Positions 50,566 to 59,440 are shown, counted from the stretch's first letter. The stretch: DNA of 64,000 nucleotides from VRUE01 sp963715625 (GCA_963715625.1 OY970260.1:1798001-1862000), one strand, 5' to 3'. Notes: generated by a model not told the origin, from the sequence alone. Numbers and translations: made by a program.

Positions 50566-51805
50566 CGGGGAAGTCCCCGGCGACCCGGGCGATCGTCGCG
50601 AGGGCCTCGTCGAGGTGCGCCCGCTCGTGGGTCGCCATCAGGCTGGTGCGAAGCAGCGCGCCGCCCGGGGGGACCGCCGGGTGGATCGCGACGTTGGTGT
50701 AGACGCCGGCGTCGAAGAGGGCCTTCCAGAGCAGCACCGCCTGCCAGTCGTCGCCGACGAGGACCGGGACCACCGGCGTGGTGGCGACGGTGCCGTCGGG
50801 GAGCGTGCCCGGCTCGACCACCTGCAACCCGATCTCGCGCAGCCCCTCGCGCAGGTAGGAGGCGTTGGCGAGCAGGGCGTCGAAGAGCCGCGGGCCGTCG
50901 GCGCGGATCACGCGCAGCGCCGCCAGCGCCGCGCCGACCGCGGCCGGCACCGCCGAGGCGCTGAAGACGAAGGAGCGCGAGGCGATCCGCAGGTACTCGA
51001 CCACGTCGGCGGGGCCGGCGACGAAGCCGCCGCAGGAGGCGAGGCTCTTGGAGAAGGTGCCCATGCGCAGGTCGACCTCGTCCTCGAGCCCGAACAGCTC
51101 GCAGGCCCCCGCGCCCCGCGCGCCGAGCACGCCGGCCCCGTGCGCCTCGTCGACCATCAGCCGCGCCCCGTGCCCCTTGCAGAGCTCGACGATCCGCGGC
51201 AGGTCGCAGACGTCGCCCTCCATCGAGAAGACCCCGTCGACGACGACGAGCACGCCGCCGCCGTCCTCCGCCGCCCGCTGCAGCATCTTCTCCAGCTTGT
51301 CCATGCGGTTGTGGCGGAAGGGCCGCAGCCTGGCGCCGGAGAGGCGGCAGCCGTCGAGGATCGAGGCGTGGTCGCCGGAGTCGACGATCGCGGTGTCGCC
51401 GGGCTCGAGGATCGTCCCGATCGTCCCCAGGTTCGCCTGGTAGCCGGTGGAGAAGACGATCGCGTCCTCGCTTCCCATCCACTCGGCCAGCTCGGCCTCC
51501 AGTTCGACGTGCAGCGGCGTCGTCCCGTTCAGCAGGCGCGAGCCGGTGACCCCGGTGCCGTAGGTCTCGAGGGCGTCGCGGGCGGCCTGCTTGACCCGTT
51601 GGTCTCCGGTCAGCCCCAGGTAGTTGTTGGAGCCGAGCATGATCGTCCGCCGGCCTTCCATCTCGACCACCGGCCCGGCCTCCGAGGTGAGCAGGCGGAA
51701 GTAGGGGAGGAGGTCGTGCTGCCTGGCCGCTTCGAGCTGCTCGAGGCGGTCGTGGCTGCGCGCCTTCTCGAAGACGTCGACCGGCGCCTTGGCGGTTTCG
51801 CTCAT
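50546..51805 (-). CDS. spt: Alpha-oxoamine synthase, serine palmitoyltransferase-like
   Basis: 419 residues from ATG 51805. PLP-binding Lys in GTFSKSLASCGGF, Asp/His in VDEAHGAGVLG, and SGDHASILDGC. Several blocks resemble bacterial serine palmitoyltransferase rather than Kbl or BioF as I remember them: AIVFSTGYQANLGTIGTI, RPFRHN, LWKALFDAGVYTNVAIHPAV and GALLRTSL. The reaction would be palmitoyl-CoA + serine to 3-ketodihydrosphingosine. It starts only 24 bp from a divergent GNAT-fold acyltransferase gene. BioF (biotin) or Kbl (threonine) remain alternatives; no bio or tdh genes are near. Confidence 0.75.
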   Translation of the reverse strand: MSETAKAPVDVFEKARSHDRLEQLEAARQHDLLPYFRLLTSEAGPVVEMEGRRTIMLGSNNYLGLTGDQRVKQAARDALETYGTGVTGSRLLNGTTPLHVELEAELAEWMGSEDAIVFSTGYQANLGTIGTILEPGDTAIVDSGDHASILDGCRLSGARLRPFRHNRMDKLEKMLQRAAEDGGGVLVVVDGVFSMEGDVCDLPRIVELCKGHGARLMVDEAHGAGVLGARGAGACELFGLEDEVDLRMGTFSKSLASCGGFVAGPADVVEYLRIASRSFVFSASAVPAAVGAALAALRVIRADGPRLFDALLANASYLREGLREIGLQVVEPGTLPDGTVATTPVVPVLVGDDWQAVLLWKALFDAGVYTNVAIHPAVPPGGALLRTSLMATHERAHLDEALATIARVAGDFPELPRSG

Positions 51806-51829
51806 GGCCAGAGTGTAGGTTCACCGCCG

Positions 51830-52987
51830 ATGGCAAAGGTTTCGATCCGGCCGGTCCGCACCCGCCGCGAGCTGAAGCGCTTCGTCAAGGTCCCCTTCCG
51901 CCTGCACAGCGACCACCCGCAGTGGGTCGCGCCGCTGGTCTTCGAGCGCATGCAGTTCCTCGACCGCGGCAAGAACCCCTGGTTCGAGCACGGCGAGGCC
52001 GAGTACTTCCTCGCCGAGCGCGACGGCGAGCCGGTTGGCCGCGTCACCGCCCACCTCGACCGGCGCTGGGACGAGTACCAGGGGGGCAACGACGCGATGT
52101 TCGGCTTCTTCGAGACCGCCGAGGACCCGGAGGTCGCCGCGGCGCTGCTGGGGGCCGCGACCGAGTGGGCGCGCGACAGGGGCCGCGGACGCATCCTCGG
52201 CCCGATGGACTTCACCACCAACGACGAGGTCGGGATCCTGGTCGAGGGCTGCGAGCGGCGGCCGATGATCCTCGAGCCGTGGCACCCGCCCCACTACCGC
52301 GAGCTGGTCGAGGCCGAGGGCTTCGAGAAGGCGATGGACGTGCTGATGTGGGAACTGCAGTTCGGCGAGCTGAAGGAGGGGGTGCGCTTCGACCCGGCGA
52401 TCCACGCCGCCGCGGAGAAGGCGCTGCGCGACGAAGGGATCGTGATCCGCAACATGCGCAAGCGCGAGATGGCCGCCGAGGTGCGGCGCTTCATGGACGT
52501 CTACAACGAGGCCTGGGGAGACAACTGGGGCTTCGTCCCGGTCACCGACGCCGAGGCCGAGTTCCAGGCGAAGAGCCTGAAGCAGGTGCTCGACGAGGAC
52601 TGGGCCTATATGGCCGAGAAGGACGGTGAGGTGATCGGCGCCGCCCTGACCCTGCCCGACATAAACCAGGCGCTGGCGAGGCTGAACGGCCGCCTGCTGC
52701 CGCTCGGCTGGCTCCGCTTCCTGCTCGCCAAGCGCAGGATCGACCAGCTGCGGGTCTTCGCCCTCGGCGTCAAGCACGACTACCGCCACACGGGGGTCGC
52801 GGCGGGCCTCTACCTCAAGCACCTGGAGACGGCACAGAGGCCGGGCACGATCGAAGGCGGCGAGATGGGCTGGATCCTGGAGACCAACGGCCCGATGAAC
52901 CGGGCGATGGAGGGCATGGGCGGTCGGATCGTCAAGAAGTACCGCATCTACGAGAAGGCGCTGGCGGCCGAGGGCCCATCCCGGTAG
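51830..52987 (+). CDS. GNAT-fold acyltransferase-like protein (YghO-type), possible N-acyltransferase
   Basis: 385 residues from ATG 51830. It begins VSIRPVRTRRELKRFVKVPF, HPQWVAPLVFERMQFLD, KNPWFEHGEAEYFLAERDGE, followed by GPMDFTTNDEVGILVEGC and HPPHYRELVEAEGF, the hallmark of the YghO-type family; a GNAT-like core is in IGAALTLPDINQAL and FALGVKHDYRHTGVAAGLYL. In sphingolipid-making bacteria an acyltransferase with a GNAT-type fold N-acylates the sphingoid base. Pairing with the Spt-like gene makes that role attractive but unproven. The final codons form the left arm of fold-back copy 3. Confidence 0.7.
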   Translation: MAKVSIRPVRTRRELKRFVKVPFRLHSDHPQWVAPLVFERMQFLDRGKNPWFEHGEAEYFLAERDGEPVGRVTAHLDRRWDEYQGGNDAMFGFFETAEDPEVAAALLGAATEWARDRGRGRILGPMDFTTNDEVGILVEGCERRPMILEPWHPPHYRELVEAEGFEKAMDVLMWELQFGELKEGVRFDPAIHAAAEKALRDEGIVIRNMRKREMAAEVRRFMDVYNEAWGDNWGFVPVTDAEAEFQAKSLKQVLDEDWAYMAEKDGEVIGAALTLPDINQALARLNGRLLPLGWLRFLLAKRRIDQLRVFALGVKHDYRHTGVAAGLYLKHLETAQRPGTIEGGEMGWILETNGPMNRAMEGMGGRIVKKYRIYEKALAAEGPSR

Positions 52988-53088
52988 GGGTTCCGCTTAA
53001 CTTTTTCGGTGGGGCGGAGTTGGGCTTGGCGCTCGGGCGCGTTTGACGAAAAAGTACAAGACGCTCCACCCCTACCGGGATGGGCCCT
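52971..53088. repeat. Fold-back element (family 3), copy 3, using a gene end as one arm
   Basis: Perfect 21-bp arms at 52971-52991 and 53068-53088. The left arm includes the last codons and TAG of the upstream acyltransferase gene (GAGGGCCCATCCCGGTAG). The 76-bp core starts TTCCGCTTAACTTTTTCGGTG-like (first 20: TCCGCTTAACTTTTTCGGTG) and ends CGAAAAAGTACAAGACGCTCC-like. The right arm is thus an inverted copy of the gene's end. Confidence 0.9.
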
Positions 53089-53170
53089 GAAGCGACGTCG
53101 TTCTGCGGAAGGTGCGGAGTGTCTTCGGCTGATCGCCGCGACCATCGCTATGGTCGGCGCGGTGAGCAAT

Positions 53171-53431
53171 ATGGAGCTGGAGCCGATCCCGGTCCGCGCT
53201 CTGCCTCGCGAGCCGGCCAGCGCGCTCCCGGTGCGCAGCGAGGCGAAGACCGCGGCGATCGCGGCTGCGGGCGGGGTTCTCGCGGGCGCCGCCACCGTCG
53301 CGGCCGTGCGCGCCGTCGGCGCCGTCGCGGGCCGCAAGCGGGCCCCGCGCCGCCCCTCCCGCCGCGAGCGCCCCGCCAACGTCCTCGCCAGCCGCTCCTT
53401 CCTAGTAGACGTCCACCTCCTAAGCCGGTGA
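53171..53431 (+). CDS. Small membrane-anchored basic protein
   Basis: 86 residues from ATG 53171 (an earlier GTG/ATG at about 53150 is possible). One hydrophobic segment (TAAIAAAGGVLAGAATVAAV) and a strongly basic tail (GRKRAPRRPSRRERP). Overlaps the AlkA start (GTGA). Function unknown; coupling to a DNA glycosylase is probably only transcriptional. Confidence 0.55.
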   Translation: MELEPIPVRALPREPASALPVRSEAKTAAIAAAGGVLAGAATVAAVRAVGAVAGRKRAPRRPSRRERPANVLASRSFLVDVHLLSR

Positions 53432-54393
53432 CCCCCGGGCCGATGGGCCTGAAATACGCCTATATGTCTCCTTTGAGGCCCGTCGGCGGCGGGGTTTTGG
53501 AGGTTGAGGTGCGGCCGCCCTCGCCGTACCGCCTGCCTTCTTACGGCGGCGAGGACGGGGTGATGAGGGTCGAGCGTGGCGTCGCCACGCGGCTGCTCCA
53601 GGTCGAGGGACGTCCCGTCCTGGCCCGTGCGTGGGAGGCGGGGAGAGACCGGGTCGTGCTGCGCGCCGAGCCGCTCGATCCCGGCGCGGTAGCGGCACCG
53701 GGCCCGGGCCCGGGGGCCCCGGCCGGCGAAGCGGGGCCCGCCGAGCTGGAGCTGGCGCTCGAGCGGATGCGCTTCGCGCTCGGCGTGGACGACGATCTCG
53801 GCGAGTTCTACCGGCGCTTCCGCGGCGACCCGCTGCTCGGGCCGCTGCTGCGGCGCCGCCCCCACTTCCGTCCCCGCCGCCGCCCGTGGCCCTGGGAGGC
53901 GCTCGCCTGGGCCGTCGTCAAGCAGCTGGTCGAGAGTGGCCGCGCCGCCCGCATCCAGCGCCGCATGGTCGGCCGCTGGGGCGCGCGGCTCGGGCCGGGC
54001 CGCGAGGGCCTGCACGACGTCCCGACGCCCGACCTGATCGCCGGCCGGGCGCCGGTCGAGCTGGAGTCGATGGGCCTGGCGCTGAAACGGGCGATCGCGC
54101 TGCGCGCGGTCGCCGCCGACATCGCCGCCGGGCGCTGCGACCCGGGTGAGCCCGCGGCCGACCGGCGCCTGCTCGCCGTGCGCGAGATCGGGCCGTGGAC
54201 CGTGCAGTGCCTGCGCCTCTTCGGCCGCGGCGACCCCGACGCCCTGCCCGCGGGCGACCTGATGCACCTGAAGCAGGTGGGCCGGCTCGCCCACCTCGGC
54301 CGTCGCGCCACGGTCGAGGAGGTGGAGGAGTTCTACGCTCCCTACGCCCCCTTTCGCGGCCTCGCCGCGGCCTGGTCCGCTTCTCCAGGCTGA
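53428..54393 (+). CDS. alkA: DNA-3-methyladenine glycosylase II (AlkA-like, HhH-GPD)
   Basis: 321 residues from GTG 53428. The N-terminal part is a poorly conserved beta domain; a Gly/Pro/Ala linker follows at about 90-105. The helix-hairpin-helix LLAVREIGPWTVQCLRLFGR and the catalytic Asp in DALPAGDLMHLK (like AlkA's FPAGDLGLR) are clear. It removes alkylated bases such as 3-methyladenine by hydrolysing the glycosidic bond, starting base-excision repair. There is no ada gene nearby. Confidence 0.85.
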   Translation: MTPGPMGLKYAYMSPLRPVGGGVLEVEVRPPSPYRLPSYGGEDGVMRVERGVATRLLQVEGRPVLARAWEAGRDRVVLRAEPLDPGAVAAPGPGPGAPAGEAGPAELELALERMRFALGVDDDLGEFYRRFRGDPLLGPLLRRRPHFRPRRRPWPWEALAWAVVKQLVESGRAARIQRRMVGRWGARLGPGREGLHDVPTPDLIAGRAPVELESMGLALKRAIALRAVAADIAAGRCDPGEPAADRRLLAVREIGPWTVQCLRLFGRGDPDALPAGDLMHLKQVGRLAHLGRRATVEEVEEFYAPYAPFRGLAAAWSASPG

Positions 54394-54490
54394 AAATCCC
54401 GAACTGCAGTTCGGGATCGATCGGCTCAGCTCGCCCTCTGGGCATGGGGGCCGCGCTCAAGGGGGTGCGGCAGGCGCCGATAAGCGTGGC

Positions 54491-56791
54491 ATGGAGAGCT
54501 CGACGCGTGGCGGCAGCTGGCCCGAAAAGCGGATCGACGAGTTCCTCGACCAGATCTCGTCGGGGGGAGAGGACTACCGCCGCCTGGTCGAGCGCCTGCC
54601 CGCCATCGTCTACGCCTCCGAGCTCGGCGAGAACGGCCGCTGGCGCTACGTCAGCCCCCAGGTCGAGGAGATCCTCGGCTACACCCCGGAGGAGTGGCTG
54701 GCCGACGAGGAGCTCTGGGCGAGCCTGCTGCACCCCGAGGACCGCGAGCGCGCGCTGTCCCAGGAGACGCGCAAGACGATGGGCAACCGCAACCCGCCGC
54801 CGGTCGACTACCGCATGGTCACCCGCGACGGCCGCACCGTCTGGATCCTCGACGAGGCCGTGCTCGAGCCCGACGAGGACGGCACGCCCGTCTGGCACGG
54901 GGTCCTCTACGACATCACCGAGCGCAAGCTCGCCGAGCAGGAGGCCCGGCGGGCGGCGGCCCAGCAGGCCGCGGTCGCGCGCCTCGGCGGCCGGGCGCTG
55001 AAGGACGGCGACCCGGGCGCCCTGATGGGCGAGGCGGTGTCGTTGATGGCCCAGATCGACGGTGTCGACAGCGCCTGCATCTGGGAGATCGGGCGCGACG
55101 GCCGCCGCCTCGGCCTGCGCGCCGGGCTCGAGGACCGGATCGTCGGCGCGGCCCGGGCCTCGGCAGCTCGCGACTCCCACGCCGGCGCCGCCCTCGACTC
55201 GCGCCTGCACGTGATCGTCGACGACTGGTCCGGCGAGCAGCGCTTCTCGATGCCGCCGGCGCTGCGGGCGGTCGGAGTGCGCAGCAGCCTCGCGGTGCCG
55301 ATCGACGGCAAGGAGCAGCCCTTCGGCGTGCTCGACGTCCACTCGACCGAGCCCAACCGCTTCACCCCGCAGGACGTGCACTTTGTCCAGGCCTCGGCCA
55401 ACGTCCTCGCCGACGCGATCGAGCGCCACGCCACCGACCAGGCGCTGCGCCACCGCGTCCTGCACGACTCGCTCACCGGCCTGCCCAACAGGCTCAGCTT
55501 CGTCGAAGCGCTGAACGACGCGCTCGTGCGCAGCACCGTCTCGGGCACGCCGGTCGGGATCCTCTTCCTCGACCTCGACAACTTCAAGCTGACCAACGAC
55601 AGCATGGGCCACCACGCCGGCGACGAGCTGCTGCGCGCGGTGGCGCCGCGCCTGCGCGCCCACCTGCGCCCCGGCGACATCGTCGCCCGCTTCGGCGGCG
55701 ACGAGTTCGGCATCCTCGTCGACCGGCTCGCCGACGAGGACGAGGCGGTGGCGATCGCCGACCGGATCGCGGCCGCCTTCGCCGAGCCCTACGCGATGGG
55801 CGGGGTCAACCACTTCGTCAGCGCCAGCGTCGGCATCGCGGTCGCCCGGCCCTCGACCCGCGAGCCGATCGAGGCCGACCTCCTGATCCGCGACGCCGAC
55901 GCGGCCATGTACCGGGCGAAGGAGCGGGGACGGGCGCGCTGCGAGCTCTTCGACGCGGAGATGCGGGCGCGGGCGCTGCGGCGGCTCGAGGTCGAGAGCG
56001 AGCTGCGCCACGCGCTCGAGCGCGACGAGCTGGAGCTCCACTACCAGCCGGTGGTCACCCTGCACAGCGGGGAGATCACCGGCCTCGAGGCGCTGGTCCG
56101 CTGGCGCCATCCCGAGCGCGGCATGCTCGACCCGGGCGAGTTCGTCTCGGTCGCGGAGGAAAGCGGCCTGATCGAGCCGATCGGGCGCTGGGTGCAGGAG
56201 GTGGCCTGCCGGCAGGTGCTGGAGTGGCACGAGCTGCGCCCCGACCGGCGCCCGTTCGACGTCTCGGTCAACCTCTCGGCGCGCCAGGTGACGAGCCGCG
56301 ACCTCGCGCTCTCGATCGGCGAGATCCTCGCCGGCAGCGGCTTCCCCCCCGTCCACCTGCGGCTGGAGGTCACCGAGAGCGCCCTGGTCGAGGAGTCGGC
56401 GACGGCGACGGTGACCGGGACGCTGGAAGCGCTCAGCGACCTCGGCGTCGGCCTCGTCCTCGACGACTTCGGCACCGGCTACTCCTCGCTCGCCTACCTC
56501 AACCGCTTCCCCTTCGACGCGCTCAAGATCGACCGTTCCTTCGTCGACGCGCTGGGCGTCGAACAGGAGCGCACCGCGATCGTCGAGGCGATAGTCGGCA
56601 TGGCCCGCGCGCTCTCCCTGGAAGTCATCGCCGAGGGGGTCGAGAACGAGGCGCAGCTGGCGGAGCTGGTCCGGCTCGGCTGCGACCAGGCGCAGGGCCA
56701 CCTCTTCTCGCGGGCGTTGCCGGCGGAGAAGATCACCGCCCTGCTCGGCGAAGGCACCCCGCTCTACTCGGGAATCCTGCCCGGCAGGTAG
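54491..56791 (+). CDS. Cyclic-di-GMP signalling protein: PAS-GAF-GGDEF-EAL
   Basis: 766 residues from ATG 54491. PAS/PAC (about 30-150: VYASELGENGRWRYVSPQVE, LHPEDRE), GAF (about 165-325), GGDEF (about 330-500) with RFGGDEF and an RxxD inhibitory site (RPGD) five residues before it, and EAL (about 510-760) with GLEALVRWRHPE, NLSARQV, DDFGTGYSSL, KIDRSF and EGVEN. Both catalytic domains look intact, so it could make and break c-di-GMP. It senses a cytoplasmic cue, as no membrane helix is present. The 3' end overlaps the converging ThiY-like gene by 28 bp. Confidence 0.92.
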   Translation: MESSTRGGSWPEKRIDEFLDQISSGGEDYRRLVERLPAIVYASELGENGRWRYVSPQVEEILGYTPEEWLADEELWASLLHPEDRERALSQETRKTMGNRNPPPVDYRMVTRDGRTVWILDEAVLEPDEDGTPVWHGVLYDITERKLAEQEARRAAAQQAAVARLGGRALKDGDPGALMGEAVSLMAQIDGVDSACIWEIGRDGRRLGLRAGLEDRIVGAARASAARDSHAGAALDSRLHVIVDDWSGEQRFSMPPALRAVGVRSSLAVPIDGKEQPFGVLDVHSTEPNRFTPQDVHFVQASANVLADAIERHATDQALRHRVLHDSLTGLPNRLSFVEALNDALVRSTVSGTPVGILFLDLDNFKLTNDSMGHHAGDELLRAVAPRLRAHLRPGDIVARFGGDEFGILVDRLADEDEAVAIADRIAAAFAEPYAMGGVNHFVSASVGIAVARPSTREPIEADLLIRDADAAMYRAKERGRARCELFDAEMRARALRRLEVESELRHALERDELELHYQPVVTLHSGEITGLEALVRWRHPERGMLDPGEFVSVAEESGLIEPIGRWVQEVACRQVLEWHELRPDRRPFDVSVNLSARQVTSRDLALSIGEILAGSGFPPVHLRLEVTESALVEESATATVTGTLEALSDLGVGLVLDDFGTGYSSLAYLNRFPFDALKIDRSFVDALGVEQERTAIVEAIVGMARALSLEVIAEGVENEAQLAELVRLGCDQAQGHLFSRALPAEKITALLGEGTPLYSGILPGR

Positions 56792-57786
56792 GCGTTGCTG
56801 AGCACCGCTGCCGGCGGGAGCAGGGCGGAGACCAGGGCGTTGTCGCGCATCCAGCCGGCGAAGCGGCGCCAGCCGGCCGGGTTCATGTAGCCGAAGGGCT
56901 GCCCGCCCCGGGCGGGGGCGAGCAGCGGCAGCGTCGCCGCCACCTCGGCCCGGGTCAGCTTCGGGTCGAGGTCGGGGTTGGCCTCCAGCAGCGCCTCGGT
57001 GCTCGCCTGCGGGCTCTTCGCCGCGGCGGCGGTGCCGCGGGCCAGCGCGGCGAGGAAGAGCCGGATCGGCTCCGGGTCGTCCTCCAGCCGCCGGCGCTGG
57101 GCGACGAGGACGAGCTCGTCGTAGGTCGGCACCCCGAGCCGGTCGACCGGGGTGACGACCGGGTCCTTGCCGCGCAGGCGCAGGTCGACGCCCTCGACGT
57201 TGCGAAAGCCGCCCAGCAGCGCCTCGGCCTTGCCGCCGACGATCGCCGGCAGCAGGCCGAAGCCGACGTTGACGACCTTGACGTCGGAGGGCTCGAGGTC
57301 GGCGCGGGCGAGGATCGTCTTCAGGTAGGCGTCCTGGTAGGGGATGCCGGCCGTCGCGATCGTCTTGCCGCGCAGGTCGCCGACGCCGCCGACCCCGGAC
57401 TTCTTCAGCCAGATCATCGATGTGAGCGGCCGGTCGACCAGCGCGCCGACGGCGAGCACCCCGAGGTCCTGGTCGCGCGCCAGCAGCACCTCGGGCTCGT
57501 AGGAGATCGCCAGGTCGGTCTCACCGGCGGCGAGCAGCCTGATCGGCGCCGCCGGGTCGGCCGGGGTGTGGATGCTGACGTCGAGCCCAGCTTCCTCGAA
57601 GTAGCCGAGCTTCTGCGCCATGTAGATCCCGGCGTGGTCGGGGTTGGGGTAGAAGTCGAGCGTGAGGCTGAGCGGCTCCGCTTCGCCGCTCACGTCCTCG
57701 CTCTTCTCGCCGCAGGCGGCGAGGCCGAGGGAGAGGGCGAGCAGGGTTGTGGCGAGGGCGACCGCCGGCAAACGGGAGAGCTTCAC
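56764..57786 (-). CDS. thiY: ThiY/NMT1-like substrate-binding lipoprotein of an ABC importer
   Basis: 340 residues from ATG 57786. Lipobox LGLAAC. TLDFYPNPDHAGIYMAQKLG is the THI5/ThiY signature that contacts the pyrimidine ligand, and DLAISYEPEVLLARDQ follows. The ligand is probably a thiamin pyrimidine precursor (HMP or formylaminopyrimidine). Genes for permease and ATPase follow upstream in the transcript direction: 57796 and 58622. It converges with the c-di-GMP gene. Confidence 0.8.
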   Translation of the reverse strand: MKLSRLPAVALATTLLALSLGLAACGEKSEDVSGEAEPLSLTLDFYPNPDHAGIYMAQKLGYFEEAGLDVSIHTPADPAAPIRLLAAGETDLAISYEPEVLLARDQDLGVLAVGALVDRPLTSMIWLKKSGVGGVGDLRGKTIATAGIPYQDAYLKTILARADLEPSDVKVVNVGFGLLPAIVGGKAEALLGGFRNVEGVDLRLRGKDPVVTPVDRLGVPTYDELVLVAQRRRLEDDPEPIRLFLAALARGTAAAAKSPQASTEALLEANPDLDPKLTRAEVAATLPLLAPARGGQPFGYMNPAGWRRFAGWMRDNALVSALLPPAAVLSNAYLPGRIPE

Positions 57787-57795
57787 CCCTGCTTT

Positions 57796-58560
57796 CTATC
57801 GCCAAGTGACGACGCGGCGCTCTGCGAGGGCGAGGAGGCCGTAGAGCGCGATCGCCATCGCCGAGAGCAGGGCGACCGCGGCGAATGCCCGTGCGGTCTG
57901 CAGAACGGCCATGTCCTGGCGGATCAGCACGCCGAGCCCGGATTCGCCGCCGGCCCACTCGCCGAAGAGCGCGGCGATCACGGCGACCGCGACCGCGATC
58001 CGGACCCCGCTGAAGAGGAACGGCAGGGCGGTCGGCGCCTCGACCCGCCAGAGGATCTGTCGCCGCGAGGCATCGAGCGTGCGCATCATCTTCGTCGCCT
58101 CGGGGTCCACCGAGCGAAGCCCGTCGAGGGTGTTGACGGTGATCGGGAAGAAGCAGATCAGGGCGATGATCCAGAGCTTCGGCGCGATTCCCCAGCCGAA
58201 CCAGACCACCAGGATCGGGGCGATGGCGACGATCGGGATCGTCTGGGAGGCGACGAGCAACGGGTAGAAGGCGAGGCGCAGCGTCTCGGACAGGTGCAGC
58301 GCGACGGCAAAGGCGAGCCCCACCGCGACGGCGATGCCGAAGCCGAGCACGACCTCCCTCAGGGTCACCCAGGCGTTTTCGGCCAGCAGGGAGCGGTTCT
58401 GCCACAGCGACTCGGCGATTTCCGCCGGCGAGGGAACCAGGAGGGGGTCCAGGCTCAGCGCGCCGGCGATCGCCCCGCTGCTGGCCGCAACCTGCCACCC
58501 CCCGACCAGCCCGGCGATCAACAGCGCCGGCAGCACCCACCGCCTCACCGCCCCCACCAC
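57796..58560 (-). CDS. thiX: ThiX-like ABC importer permease
   Basis: 254 residues from GTG/ATG 58560. Six membrane segments; the EAA-type loop is EVLGF-like to EATKMMRTLDASRRQILWRV, APTALPFLFSGVRIAVAVAV. Typical of the NitT/TauT/SsuBC family used by thiamin-precursor importers. It sits 9 bp before the ThiY-like gene; a family-2 palindrome separates it from the ATPase gene. Confidence 0.82.
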   Translation of the reverse strand: MVGAVRRWVLPALLIAGLVGGWQVAASSGAIAGALSLDPLLVPSPAEIAESLWQNRSLLAENAWVTLREVVLGFGIAVAVGLAFAVALHLSETLRLAFYPLLVASQTIPIVAIAPILVVWFGWGIAPKLWIIALICFFPITVNTLDGLRSVDPEATKMMRTLDASRRQILWRVEAPTALPFLFSGVRIAVAVAVIAALFGEWAGGESGLGVLIRQDMAVLQTARAFAAVALLSAMAIALYGLLALAERRVVTWR

Positions 58561-58562
58561 CC

Positions 58563-58611
58563 CTTCCGGTGCGCTTTATGTGCCCATAGCTGGCATAAAG
58601 CGCACCGGAAG
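58563..58611. repeat. Palindrome family 2 copy inside an operon
   Basis: 49 bp between the ATPase stop (58622) and the permease start (58560) of a three-gene transporter operon. Inner stem TTTATGTGCC/GGCATAAA. A position within an operon implies that it does not fully block transcription, or that it sets unequal subunit levels. Confidence 0.85.
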
Positions 58612-58621
58612 CTCGTTGGGG

Positions 58622-59440
58622 TCATTTGGCGGCCTCGCGCAGGGCGTGGAGGGCGCGCTCGCGGGCGGCGACGAACTCGGGGTCGGTGACCGCCTCGTCG
58701 CGGTCGGCGGCGCGGGGCGCAGGGGCGCTCAGCTCCGCGACGATCCGGGCCGGGCGGGCCGAGAGCACGGCGACGCGGTCGCAGAGGTAGAGCGCCTCCT
58801 CGACGTCATGGGTGACGAGCACCACGGTGCGCGGGTCGGCATCCAGGGCGCTCGCCAGCCACTCCTGCATCTCGGCGCGGGTGATCGCGTCGAGCGAGGC
58901 GAAGGGCTCGTCGAGCGCGAGCACCGGCTTGCCGGCGACCAGCGTGCGCAGGAAGGCGACGCGCTGGCGCATGCCGCCGGAGAGCTCGGCGGGGGAGGAG
59001 CGCTCGAACCCGCTCAGGCCGAAGCGCTCGAACAGCCGGCCGGCCTGGCGCCGCGCGGCGCCCCGGCGGATGCCGCGGTTGCGCAGCGCCAGGGCCGCGT
59101 TGTCGAGCGCCGAGAGCCAGGGCAGCAGCAGGTCGCGCTGGGGCATGAAGGCGCAGCGGGCGAGGCGGGCCGCCGGGTCGAGGCTCTCTCCGAGCGCGAC
59201 CTCGCCCCGTGTTGGCTCCTGCAGCCCGCAGATCAGCTCGAGCAGCGTCGACTTCCCACAGCCCGAGGGGCCGACCAGGCCCAGCACGCCGTGCGCGGGA
59301 ACGTCGACGTCGAGCCACTCGATCGTCAGCAGCTCGCCATAGGAGTGCCGCAGGCCGCGGATCGAGACGGCCACTCCGGGTGCATCGCCGGAGGCAGGCA
59401 ATGCGCTCTCTGCGGCGAATTCCTTGGCTTTCGCGGGCAT
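58622..59440 (-). CDS. thiZ: ThiZ-like ABC importer ATPase
   Basis: 272 residues from ATG 59440. Walker A LVGPSGCGKSTLLELICGL, signature AELSGGMRQRVAFLRTL, Walker B VLALDEPFASLDAITR, H-loop LVTHDVEEAL. NitT/TauT family, consistent with thiamin-precursor import. First gene of the minus-strand operon. No THI-box (TPP riboswitch) is recognisable in its 75-bp leader. Confidence 0.85.
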   Translation of the reverse strand: MPAKAKEFAAESALPASGDAPGVAVSIRGLRHSYGELLTIEWLDVDVPAHGVLGLVGPSGCGKSTLLELICGLQEPTRGEVALGESLDPAARLARCAFMPQRDLLLPWLSALDNAALALRNRGIRRGAARRQAGRLFERFGLSGFERSSPAELSGGMRQRVAFLRTLVAGKPVLALDEPFASLDAITRAEMQEWLASALDADPRTVVLVTHDVEEALYLCDRVAVLSARPARIVAELSAPAPRAADRDEAVTDPEFVAARERALHALREAAK

